Positions 25,636 to 31,177 of a DNA stretch of 37,500 nucleotides are shown here, in pieces. Under the pieces are notes generated by a model. That model saw only the letters and a program-made list of their open reading frames with translations. It had not been told where the DNA came from and did not search any database. The first letter of the stretch is position 1. Each line of letters begins with the position of its first letter. Source of the DNA: a virus. A program made the translations under genes and the position numbers. The stretch lies in IMG/VR virus record IMGVR_UViG_3300031977_000602, positions 1 to 37,500 of that record. One strand, written 5' to 3'.

Positions 25636-27153
25636 CTACAGGTACTCATCTGAGTCCATGTTATCTAACGGGTTGTAGTCACGTCGGTCATTGTTACGTG
25701 TGTACGGGTTGTGGTCAAGATGTCCACGTGGTACTTCACGCTTCGGAACGGGTTCAGCAAACGTCAGGTACAACGCATCAGCCCAGTCAGGTGATACACC
25801 GATACGCTTCTTCATGTCCTTCTTGCGTTCTAGCACCAGTTGGTCTTTGTCATTGTGTCCGAACTCACGTGCAGTCAGTTCAAGTTCAAGCTGTGTGTCA
25901 TTGGGGATAGCACCACCGTCTAGCAGCCACTGACGACAACGTGCGCCCATCTCAGCAGTACGCATCTTGTAGTGCTTCACATCAGCAGCATTGTCACCGA
26001 AACCAACATCAATGACATGGTAACCGAGTTGACGCAGCCGATCTGCTACCGGTCCACCCATTGAACCCTTGTCCATGAATGCAACGTCAGGTTTGTGTCG
26101 GTCAAGTATCATGGTCAGTAGTGACACGACCTTCATTGAGTCACGTGACTTCTCACCTGGTATCTTGTAAACCTTCTCTGACTTGGCATCTTTACCACGT
26201 CTGAACTGGATCATGCAGTTATCGTCACCACCACGTGCCATGTCGATACCACAGATCAACGGATCATCACCGAGATACATACCAGAACCACGACGCATTG
26301 CATCATAGACAACATCTGATGGTATGAACTGCATGTCACCACCTTTCGGGAACATGCCACGCACACGAACACGCACGAAGTCACTGTCTTCACCGAAGTC
26401 ATCTATCCAGGTCTGAATGAGTCGCTTGTTCGTCATCTTAGCTTTGCGACTGTCAATCTGTCTCGTGATCCACCGGTGACTGTTCTTCCTGAAACACTCA
26501 TAGAATGAACCATTGTTACGGGTCGGGTTACCGAAACAGATGTGCATCGGCTCACCATCAGTCAGACCACCCTTCGCAACTTCCCATATCTTTTCAGGGA
26601 TAGCTGATGCTTCATCGAATATGTAGAAAGGGGTTGAGTCAGCAGCATGAAGACCAGCGAAACCTTCTGATGCTTCTTCACGTGAGGTCAGTGCGTCGCA
26701 TCGCCACGACTTAGGATAGGCACGATGTGAAATTGACATGGTGTTCATCTCAAACCAATGACCCGTGATGCACAGTGAATGCCACTTGGAAAGCTCCGAC
26801 ATCGTTTTAGTCTTCAACTGTTCACCAGTGTTAGCTGTGACCACACCTTTACATTTAGGTCTGGTGGACATGATCCAAAGTATCACCATTGCTGTGAACG
26901 CTGACTTGCCGATACCGTGACCCGATGAAACTGCAACCTGAATAGGGTCAACAGCATCAACACCGTTGAAGCCACGTTCTTTGACTTCATCACCGAGTGC
27001 TATCAGTAATTCCTTTTGCCACTCATCAGGGGATTCAAACCCATGCAATGATGTACCTGGTTCACCCCAAGGGAACGCATACAATACAAATCCGTAAGGG
27101 TCGTCATAGAACTGACTGATCTCTTCGGCAAGGTTCACATCAATATCAGACAT
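25636..27153 (-). CDS. terL: Terminase large subunit
   Basis: 505 residues. ATPase: Walker A GHGIGKS (78-84), Walker B FYIFDEAS with D180-E181. Nuclease (RNase H-like): CGIDMARGGDD with D304, FMDKGSMGG with D361, and SPDWADAL with D459. The enzyme translocates and cuts concatemeric DNA during packaging. The ribosome binding site GGGAG lies inside the end of the HNH gene, and the starts and stops overlap. The small subunit is encoded upstream, separated by the HNH gene. Confidence 0.97.
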   Translation of the reverse strand: MSDIDVNLAEEISQFYDDPYGFVLYAFPWGEPGTSLHGFESPDEWQKELLIALGDEVKERGFNGVDAVDPIQVAVSSGHGIGKSAFTAMVILWIMSTRPKCKGVVTANTGEQLKTKTMSELSKWHSLCITGHWFEMNTMSISHRAYPKSWRCDALTSREEASEGFAGLHAADSTPFYIFDEASAIPEKIWEVAKGGLTDGEPMHICFGNPTRNNGSFYECFRKNSHRWITRQIDSRKAKMTNKRLIQTWIDDFGEDSDFVRVRVRGMFPKGGDMQFIPSDVVYDAMRRGSGMYLGDDPLICGIDMARGGDDNCMIQFRRGKDAKSEKVYKIPGEKSRDSMKVVSLLTMILDRHKPDVAFMDKGSMGGPVADRLRQLGYHVIDVGFGDNAADVKHYKMRTAEMGARCRQWLLDGGAIPNDTQLELELTAREFGHNDKDQLVLERKKDMKKRIGVSPDWADALYLTFAEPVPKREVPRGHLDHNPYTRNNDRRDYNPLDNMDSDEYL

Positions 27154-27667
27154 TCTTCAATCTCCCGTGGTTCTCGTGGAAACCGTGTTTAACTTCAGCA
27201 GACTTACGAGCACAAACAGCTTCAAAGAAATCACTGAAACGACCCAAGAACTGCTCTTTGTGGTCCACCATGATTCTGACTCTCCACTTACCTCTGCTTT
27301 CGTTCCAACTCACACCATGTAAACCACTACCATTGTTAGTCTTCAAGCTGATGTTCTTACCGTTCGTCAACCTATCTACATCACGAAGGTTACACCATCG
27401 ATTGTCAGTACCATCACCGTTGATATGGTCCACTTCTCCTACAGGGAATAATCCTGTCATGTACAGGAAAGCAAGCCGGTGAGCTTTATAGAATTTACCT
27501 AGTATGTAGATGCGTCGATACGACAATGAAGTGTTCTTGCCATTCTTTGACGTGTTACCGGCTGGTCTGCCAGCAATACACTTGCTAGACCTTGTTATAG
27601 CCCAGGTGAAGTCACCAGTATCAGGGTCATAGTGAATAATTTCTTTGAGTTGTGTTTGAGTAATCAT
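27146..27667 (-). CDS. HNH homing endonuclease inserted between terS and terL
   Basis: 173 residues. HYDPDTGDFTWAITRSSK, then YRRIYILGKFYKAHRLAFLYMTG, and the HNH core VDHINGDGTDNRWCNLRDV (catalytic DH around residues 79-80, N for metal binding), followed by NGSGLHGVSWNESRGKWRVRI, an AP2-like DNA-binding repeat (about 113-160). This is the usual HNH_3 plus AP2 layout of free-standing phage homing endonucleases. AGGTGGCACT precedes the ATG. It sits between the two terminase genes, with a large hairpin just upstream. It probably promotes its own spread, but HNH proteins near terminases can also help packaging. Confidence 0.92.
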   Translation of the reverse strand: MITQTQLKEIIHYDPDTGDFTWAITRSSKCIAGRPAGNTSKNGKNTSLSYRRIYILGKFYKAHRLAFLYMTGLFPVGEVDHINGDGTDNRWCNLRDVDRLTNGKNISLKTNNGSGLHGVSWNESRGKWRVRIMVDHKEQFLGRFSDFFEAVCARKSAEVKHGFHENHGRLKNV

Positions 27668-27699
27668 AGTGCCACCTATTGATCGTCACCGTTGAGGAA

Positions 27700-27755
27700 C
27701 AGTTGCAGTGGTGTTCTAGACGGGCAGGTGACGGATGCCCACACCACTGCAACTG
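27700..27755 (-). repeat. Large perfect 15-bp inverted repeat with inner stem
   Basis: Bases 27700-27714 (CAGTTGCAGTGGTGT) are the exact reverse complement of 27741-27755. Inside is a second stem GGGCA (27722-27726) with TGCCC (27736-27740), leaving a 7-base one-sided bulge at 27715-27721. It fills the 102-bp space between the small terminase stop and the HNH gene. No U-run follows on either strand, so it is not a typical terminator. It may be an RNA processing site, an attenuator or a DNA site. Confidence 0.85.
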
Positions 27756-27769
27756 TGTATAGATTAGCA

Positions 27770-28222
27770 TTACAGGAATGAAACGTCATCATCTTCCTGC
27801 TGTGGCTTGTTAGCTTCAGAAACACGACGACGTGCAGCAACTAGGCGGTCCACCACATCAGCATCAGTGCTGACCTTGATCTTGTCAGCAGCAAAGGCAT
27901 CGACACGCTTATGCTTACCCACCATGTTCAGTGCTGTGTTACTGGCTGTGATGTTACCCTGCTGACGTGCAATCATGTGGTTGTCCACCATCTCATTGAG
28001 CAGCCAGTCAGCATCAATCATGTTCACTTCGAGTCGCTGCTGAATGATGTACTCAATAGCGTTGCTCACTTCAGGTTCTTCAAGTAACCGGTAACCATAG
28101 TCAGCAGAGTAACCTGAAGCCTCTGCTGCACGACGTGGTGCGAAATCTTTGATGTACTCCACCACGAAGCACGCCTTCTTCGGTGGTAGATTCAACTCAT
28201 CTAGTAGTCTGACCTTTATCAT
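27770..28222 (-). CDS. terS: Terminase small subunit
   Basis: 150 residues. LPPKKACFVVEYIKDF, RRAAEASGYSADYGYRLLEEP and AIEYIIQQRL match the N-terminal helix-turn-helix of the terminase_2 (PF03592) small subunits, which bind the packaging site. A WLLNEMVDNHMIARQ helix and a disordered acidic tail (about 128-150) follow. The ATG overlaps the previous gene's TGA (ATGA). The large subunit lies 617 bases downstream, separated by a hairpin and an HNH gene. Confidence 0.9.
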   Translation of the reverse strand: MIKVRLLDELNLPPKKACFVVEYIKDFAPRRAAEASGYSADYGYRLLEEPEVSNAIEYIIQQRLEVNMIDADWLLNEMVDNHMIARQQGNITASNTALNMVGKHKRVDAFAADKIKVSTDADVVDRLVAARRRVSEANKPQQEDDDVSFL

Positions 28223-28737
28223 AGGAAGCTCACTTCAGGGTTCTTTGATGCGTCAATAGCATCGTCAATATTATCATGGTAACTCAAAACTGTTTTGTTG
28301 TAATCATTGTCAACTGCTACCACCGTGAACAACCGTCTTTCATAGCTGAATGAAACCACAGTCAAACCTTTAGCACGATGCTTGTTTGACCGTTGACAGC
28401 CATAGGGTAACAAACAGATGTTGTCTACGCTGAAACGTGTCTCACCAGGTTTGATGGTCATGACTCGTTTACACGTACCTGTCTGATGCTCCCATAACAA
28501 CGGTAAAGCTCGACGTAACGAATTGTCTATCTTGATCTCATAGTCATAGCTTTGTCGTGTGGTTGTACCTGCTACAGCTCCCATCTTTGCACGACGCTTC
28601 ACAGCACCTGGTAACCGGTCAAACATTTCCTTGTTACGTGTCCACACCAGCCGCCCTGCACCGTGGTCGTAGTCGAAGAACTCAGTTAAGTAGTTCACGA
28701 TTTCATACGGTTCAATCTCTTCCATCCACCAGCTCAT
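28219..28737 (-). CDS. Degenerate HNH-like protein upstream of terS
   Basis: 172 residues, first gene of the late unit. FDYDHGAGRLVWTRNK, AVAGTTTRQSYDYEIKIDN, RRALPLLWEHQTG and VDNICLLPYGCQRSNKHR align in order with the HNH protein encoded at 27146-27667 (YDPDTGDFTWAI, RPAGNTS, YRRIYILG, AHRLAFLYMTG, TDNRWCNLRDV..TNGKN). The metal-binding DH pair is missing, replaced by TIKPGE. So the fold is probably HNH_3-like but inactive, or repurposed. GAGG lies eight bases before the ATG. A role in packaging regulation is possible but unproven. Confidence 0.72.
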   Translation of the reverse strand: MSWWMEEIEPYEIVNYLTEFFDYDHGAGRLVWTRNKEMFDRLPGAVKRRAKMGAVAGTTTRQSYDYEIKIDNSLRRALPLLWEHQTGTCKRVMTIKPGETRFSVDNICLLPYGCQRSNKHRAKGLTVVSFSYERRLFTVVAVDNDYNKTVLSYHDNIDDAIDASKNPEVSFL

Positions 28738-28804
28738 TCTTAATACCTCAGTTAATAGTTATCACCATGACAGTTTAACATAGACATTAAGATTTTGGTA
28801 AATG

Positions 28805-28834
28805 GTTATACTAAACATGTGTTCATTTTCACAA
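28805..28834 (-). promoter_or_regulatory. Candidate late promoter (TTGTGA-18-TATAAC)
   Basis: On the minus strand, TTGTGA (28829-28834), an 18-base spacer, and TATAAC (28805-28810). It would start a transcript about 60 bases before the first late gene. The -35 box is weak. It is one of two candidates in this region for the late unit. Confidence 0.4.
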
Positions 28835-28910
28835 CTGCTAATTTCCTATTTTAACTAAAAACGTGTCATAGTGGTATATATTAAGGTTTTTTCTTTAGTA
28901 AAATCAAAGG

Positions 28911-28938
28911 GTTATCTCCATGACGCAAATAGTGTCAA
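28911..28938 (-). promoter_or_regulatory. Candidate late promoter (TTGACA-16-GATAAC)
   Basis: On the minus strand, a consensus TTGACA (28933-28938), which is one of the TGTCAAA repeats read backwards, a 16-base spacer, and GATAAC (28911-28916). It would give a leader of about 165 bases ahead of the first late gene. Confidence 0.4.
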
Positions 28939-29073
28939 ACTTGTCATCGATTCGTCATGGACGTGACATCGTGACATGATAGTGTCAAATTCCATAAATC
29001 CTGTGTGAAATCAACAACTTGCAATACTGCTCCTGTGATTCCCACGTCTGAGTTACTGTCAAACTGTGTCAAA
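28929..29073. repeat. Four TGTCAAA repeats
   Basis: TGTCAAA occurs at 28933-28939, 28983-28989, 29057-29063 and 29067-29073. The first two share the longer ATAGTGTCAAA (28929-28939 and 28979-28989, exactly 50 bp apart), and the last two are 10 bp apart, one helical turn. The spacings suit a protein-binding array such as operators or iterons. Confidence 0.7.
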
Positions 29074-29158
29074 CTGTGCGAACAATCACCACTTGCACAC
29101 TCACACCTGTTGCTTGACACATTGCTTATACGTCCATGTCACGTCCATGACGAATCGA
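28947..29158. repeat. 23-bp perfect inverted repeat, arms 166 bp apart
   Basis: Arm 28947-28969 begins TCGATTCGTCATGG and ends ACGTGACAT; its exact reverse complement is at 29136-29158. Neither arm is coding. The right arm ends nine bases before the -35 box of the plus-strand promoter. It could be a pair of operators joined by a DNA loop or a large cruciform. Confidence 0.92.
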
Positions 29159-29166
29159 CTATGGCA

Positions 29167-29195
29167 TTGAAGTATCAAAACATGTCAGTTATAAT
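29167..29195 (+). promoter_or_regulatory. Sigma70-like promoter TTGAAG-17-TATAAT
   Basis: TTGAAG (29167-29172), a 17-base spacer and a consensus TATAAT (29190-29195). Transcription would start near 29202, about 24 bases before the ATG at 29226, and GAGGG sits seven bases upstream of that ATG. The long inverted repeat arm lies just upstream, so the promoter is probably regulated. Confidence 0.75.
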
Positions 29196-29225
29196 GCGGT
29201 AATGACACATTTATGAGGGTTCAAC

Positions 29226-29684
29226 ATGAGTATTTCCAAACTGGCTGACCAACTGCAAATAGACGAACATTCACTTCTAGCACTGATTGCTAAACTGAAT
29301 GATAAGCATGACATCGGGATAGAAGACACATCCAAGCTGACACCGACACAGCACAACATCATTCGTTCACTGCTTGACCCTGATTTCCTGGTGAAGTTCC
29401 TTATCGGTGATGCACCTGAGTCAAATCGATACAACTACAGCAGATCACCAGGTTACCAGCAGCTTGAACGGTGGATTGCTGCAAACAACCTGAACGGGTA
29501 CAGCACCAAGGATGTGAAGGAAGCAACACCTGAAGGTTCTAAATTTTACGGACCGCAAACCATATCGTCAGCAATGAAGGCTAACGGTTACACTATTCGT
29601 GTGATTGTTCTAGATAACGGCAAACAGGGTCGTCGTTGGTACAATGATGAGTTATGGGAACAAGACACCCCTTCCTTCTTCTAA
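29226..29684 (+). CDS. Hypothetical protein, possible regulator, 152 aa
   Basis: 152 residues with its own strong promoter. The N-terminus (SISKLADQLQIDEHSLLALI, then LTPTQHNIIRSLL) looks helical and could hold a helix-turn-helix. The second half has RSPGYQQLERWIAANNLNGY, a TKDVKEATPEGSKFYGPQTI region and a C-terminal KQGRRWYNDELW strand-like end, which looks like a second small helical/winged DNA-binding unit. It is the only plus-strand gene here and faces the minus-strand transcripts on both sides. The setting suggests an early transcription switch, but no family was recognised and DNA binding is inference. Confidence 0.8.
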   Translation: MSISKLADQLQIDEHSLLALIAKLNDKHDIGIEDTSKLTPTQHNIIRSLLDPDFLVKFLIGDAPESNRYNYSRSPGYQQLERWIAANNLNGYSTKDVKEATPEGSKFYGPQTISSAMKANGYTIRVIVLDNGKQGRRWYNDELWEQDTPSFF

Positions 29685-29728
29685 CACTTCACCAGCAGCG
29701 TCACAGCTCCTGTGGCGCACCGGCCCTT

Positions 29729-29756
29729 AGAAACAAAGAAGCCGCCCGAAGGCGGT
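29729..29756 (-). terminator. Intrinsic terminator with UUCG loop
   Basis: On the minus strand CCGCC-TTCG-GGCGG (29742-29755) followed by the T-rich CTTCTTTGTTTCT (29729-29741). It lies just after the 94-residue gene (ends 29783) and also between convergent genes. The plus-strand side has no U-run, so it acts mainly on the minus strand. Confidence 0.85.
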
Positions 29757-29782
29757 CTGTAATCGACATGATGCTGTGTGGC

Positions 29783-30067
29783 TTAGAGTCCGTGTAACGG
29801 GTCAGCACCGTCAAACACTTCATCAGGTACATCATCCCATTCTTCTCGTAAAGCATCGAACTCGCCTTCATTCCACAGTCGAAGGAACGTCTCGCAGTCA
29901 TCATCGTCCAATGCGTACTGGATAGCAGCCACAGCAGGGTTGTTGCGTGCGTCGTACTCATCCAGGGTCTTGTCACGTTCTTCAATGATGACAGTCAATC
30001 GTCTGATCTGCTCCTGCTGTGCTTCCAGTTCTTCGGTCAGACGTTTAATGATTTGCTTGTCGTTCAT
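29783..30067 (-). CDS. Small acidic coiled-coil protein, 94 aa
   Basis: 94 residues from the ATG at 30067 (GGAAGG seven bases upstream; ATGA overlap with the preceding tiny gene). An N-terminal coiled coil (IIKRLTEELEAQQEQIRRLT) is followed by DEYDARNNPAVAAIQYALDD, then an acidic tail DDVPDEVFDGADPLHGL. No enzymatic motif or membrane segment. Last gene before the terminator. Function unknown; proteins of this make-up are common in phage early regions. Confidence 0.78.
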   Translation of the reverse strand: MNDKQIIKRLTEELEAQQEQIRRLTVIIEERDKTLDEYDARNNPAVAAIQYALDDDDCETFLRLWNEGEFDALREEWDDVPDEVFDGADPLHGL

Positions 30068-30174
30068 GCCCACACCTTCCACGTCCCATTGTTCCAGATA
30101 CAACGCTTCACTGTCGCAGACTTGGTGAATGCCTCACGCAGAGCTTCACCCAGGTTCACTGATTCGATTAACAT
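30064..30174 (-). CDS. Tiny hypothetical protein, 36 aa
   Basis: ATG at 30174, TGA at 30064-30066, overlapping the next start as ATGA. AGAGG is seven bases before the ATG. The product begins MLIESVNLGEALREAFT and ends WNNGTWKVWA. Evidence is the ribosome binding site and the clean couplings at both ends. No family recognised. Confidence 0.6.
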   Translation of the reverse strand: MLIESVNLGEALREAFTKSATVKRCIWNNGTWKVWA

Positions 30175-30278
30175 GTGACACCTCTTATCTCATCCACTGT
30201 TAAACGAGTTCGATCACCACACCGATGGTCGGTGTGACCCACTTTATATGCTCGTGTTACCTTTTTACGTTTAGCCAT
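30168..30278 (-). CDS. Tiny basic hypothetical protein, 36 aa
   Basis: ATG at 30278 with AAGGTGAC upstream, TAA at 30168-30170, overlapping the next start by seven bases. The product begins MAKRKKVTRAYKVGH and is strongly basic, ending DEIRGVTC. It is the first gene after a promoter carrying a full operator. An 8-bp palindrome lies within its coding region (30218-30236). Nucleic-acid binding is possible from charge alone. Confidence 0.6.
   Translation of the reverse strand: MAKRKKVTRAYKVGHTDHRCGDRTRLTVDEIRGVTC
30218..30236. repeat. Perfect 8-bp dyad CACACCGA-TGG-TCGGTGTG
   Basis: Arms 30218-30225 and 30229-30236 with a 3-base centre. It is inside the 36-residue basic gene, so it may be a coincidence of coding sequence, an mRNA hairpin or a second operator below the promoter at 30310-30338. 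Confidence 0.5.
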
Positions 30279-30309
30279 GAATTAGTCACCTTTGATAAGT
30301 AATAATCTG

Positions 30310-30338
30310 ATTCTAGTGTAACATTGTTCCACAGTCAA
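30310..30338 (-). promoter_or_regulatory. Sigma70-like promoter TTGACT-17-TAGAAT
   Basis: On the minus strand TTGACT (30333-30338), exactly 17 bases, and TAGAAT (30310-30315). It drives the tiny genes and the 94-residue gene. The whole 17-base spacer is the dyad operator. It follows directly after the dUTPase terminator. Confidence 0.8.
30316..30332. promoter_or_regulatory. Operator dyad GTGTAACATTGTTCCAC (site 1)
   Basis: Half-sites GTGTAACA and TGTTCCAC around one central base, matching as a dyad at 7 of 8 pairs. It fills the -35/-10 spacer of the 30310 promoter. It shares 14 of 17 bases with site 2 when both are read on the minus strand. A bound protein would block RNA polymerase. Confidence 0.7.
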
Positions 30339-30348
30339 TAGCTGGCAC

Positions 30349-30380
30349 AAAAAAGCCCAGTTATTACACCAGGCTTTGTT
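30349..30380 (-). terminator. Intrinsic terminator after dUTPase
   Basis: On the minus strand AAAGCCTGG, an 8-base loop and CTGGGCTTT (stem with two G-U pairs), followed by a T-run at 30349-30354. It lies 34 bases after the dUTPase stop. The plus strand also has a T-rich side (GTTTTG), so some bidirectional action is possible. Confidence 0.78.
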
Positions 30381-30413
30381 TTGTAGCGCATCAGCTTGTC
30401 GGGTTGATACTTG

Positions 30414-30836
30414 TTAGTTTAGACCAGTGCTGCCGAAACCGCCATCACCACGTGAAGCATTGTGCAGTTCATCAACTTCGATCAGCTCACCACCGTAGTG
30501 AGTAACCACCACCATCTGAGCAATGCGGTCACCGGTCTTGATTTCGATAGGTTTGTCACCGAGGTTCACCAGCAACACTTTAACTTCACCACGGTAGTCT
30601 GAATCGACAACGCCAGCCATAACATGCAGACCTTCACGGCACGCTAACCCTGAACGTGGTCGGATAAGACCCACCATACTGTGCGGAATTTCCCATGCGA
30701 ATCCTGTTTCAATCAGCCCACGTTCACCAGGCATCAAACAGTATGTACCCACAGCAGCACGCAGATCGTAACCTGCTGCACCTTCAGTTTCACGTTGTGG
30801 TGCTTGCATTCCATCAATGAGTCGTTTGATTCGCAT
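30414..30836 (-). CDS. dut: dUTP diphosphatase (trimeric dUTPase)
   Basis: 140 residues from the ATG at 30836; an in-frame GTG at 30845 would add three residues but overlaps the ribosome binding site. All five motifs of the trimeric family are present: AAGYDLRA, IRPRSGLA, GVVDSDYRGEVKVLLVN (with the catalytic D), TGDRIAQMVV and RGDGGFGSTG near the C-terminus. The enzyme converts dUTP to dUMP and pyrophosphate, keeping uracil out of DNA and feeding dUMP to ThyX, encoded upstream in the same unit. Its start overlaps the end of the preceding gene by 23 bases. Confidence 0.97.
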   Translation of the reverse strand: MRIKRLIDGMQAPQRETEGAAGYDLRAAVGTYCLMPGERGLIETGFAWEIPHSMVGLIRPRSGLACREGLHVMAGVVDSDYRGEVKVLLVNLGDKPIEIKTGDRIAQMVVVTHYGGELIEVDELHNASRGDGGFGSTGLN

Positions 30837-31101
30837 CTTCTTCACCTTCAGATAGATTGATTGTAATACCTTCGACTAGTACAGGCATGGTCAGACCTAG
30901 ACTTTCAACGTGCTCCTTTGCCATTTGATATTCAGCTAGGAATTGCACAGCCCAACCATCCTTGTTTTCTGCGACAAAGGATGCAACGAGCTTGTGACCG
31001 CTTTCTTCAAACTTGTCCAGCCACATCTCAGACATTTCGATGAACGTCTGATCAACCAGCTCCTGTGTTATTTCAACCTGTTCTTCTTGCTTACTGTTCA
31101 T
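30814..31101 (-). CDS. Acidic hypothetical protein, 95 aa
   Basis: 95 residues from the ATG at 31101 with GAGGTGA two bases upstream of the spacer; a longer frame to 31134 would start within the hairpin. It begins MNSKQEEQVEITQELVDQTF, has a helical middle (SEMWLDKFEESGHKLVASF), a strand-like DGWAVQFLAEYQ and an acidic end EGEEDANQTTH. No family recognised. It is the first gene after the 31149 promoter and overlaps dUTPase, so the two are co-regulated. Confidence 0.75.
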   Translation of the reverse strand: MNSKQEEQVEITQELVDQTFIEMSEMWLDKFEESGHKLVASFVAENKDGWAVQFLAEYQMAKEHVESLGLTMPVLVEGITINLSEGEEDANQTTH

Positions 31102-31119
31102 AGTCACCTCAATTAAATT

Positions 31120-31147
31120 AAGCCAGTAACACAATTGCTACTGGCTT
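31120..31147 (-). terminator. 9-bp hairpin between RNR and next gene
   Basis: Perfect stem AAGCCAGTA (31120-31128) with TACTGGCTT (31139-31147) and a 10-base loop, followed on the minus strand by AATTTAATT. The U-content is modest, so termination of the RNR transcript is likely but perhaps partial. It abuts the -10 box of the promoter at 31149-31177, so transcripts from that promoter would contain only part of the stem. Confidence 0.6.
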
Positions 31148-31148
31148 C

Positions 31149-31177
31149 AGTATAGTGGAACATTGTCACACGTTCAA
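31149..31177 (-). promoter_or_regulatory. Sigma70-like promoter TTGAAC-17-TATACT
   Basis: On the minus strand TTGAAC (31172-31177), a 17-base spacer and TATACT (31149-31154), beginning just after the RNR stop codon (31178-31180). It drives the 95-residue gene and dUTPase. The spacer is the second copy of the dyad operator. Confidence 0.8.
31155..31171. promoter_or_regulatory. Operator dyad GTGGAACATTGTCACAC (site 2)
   Basis: Half-sites GTGGAACA and TGTCACAC around one base, 6 of 8 dyad pairs. On the minus strand it reads GTGTGACAATGTTCCAC against GTGGAACAATGTTACAC at site 1, 14 of 17 identical. It occupies the same promoter position, directly between -35 and -10. Confidence 0.7.

Larger units (their letters stand above)
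28738..29225. promoter_or_regulatory. 488-bp divergent control region, possible replication origin
   Basis: No gene is supported here. The left part (28771-28915) is strongly AT-rich, with runs such as TTTTTTCTTTAG. The right part (28921-29160) holds the TGTCAAA repeats, two GTGACAT copies eight bases apart (28963, 28971), and a 23-bp inverted repeat. The region divides the late minus-strand genes from a plus-strand gene. Candidate promoters face both ways. The AT-rich half beside repeats would also suit a replication origin, but no DnaA-box cluster was recognised. Confidence 0.7.

Noticed and set aside
27770-28737. Shared C-terminal VSFL in the small terminase and the adjacent HNH-like protein
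   Set aside because: Only four residues are shared and the codons differ, so it is most likely coincidence.
28738-29225. tRNA or small RNA gene in the divergent region
   Set aside because: No cloverleaf, no T-loop sequence and no promoter-hairpin-terminator unit could be identified.
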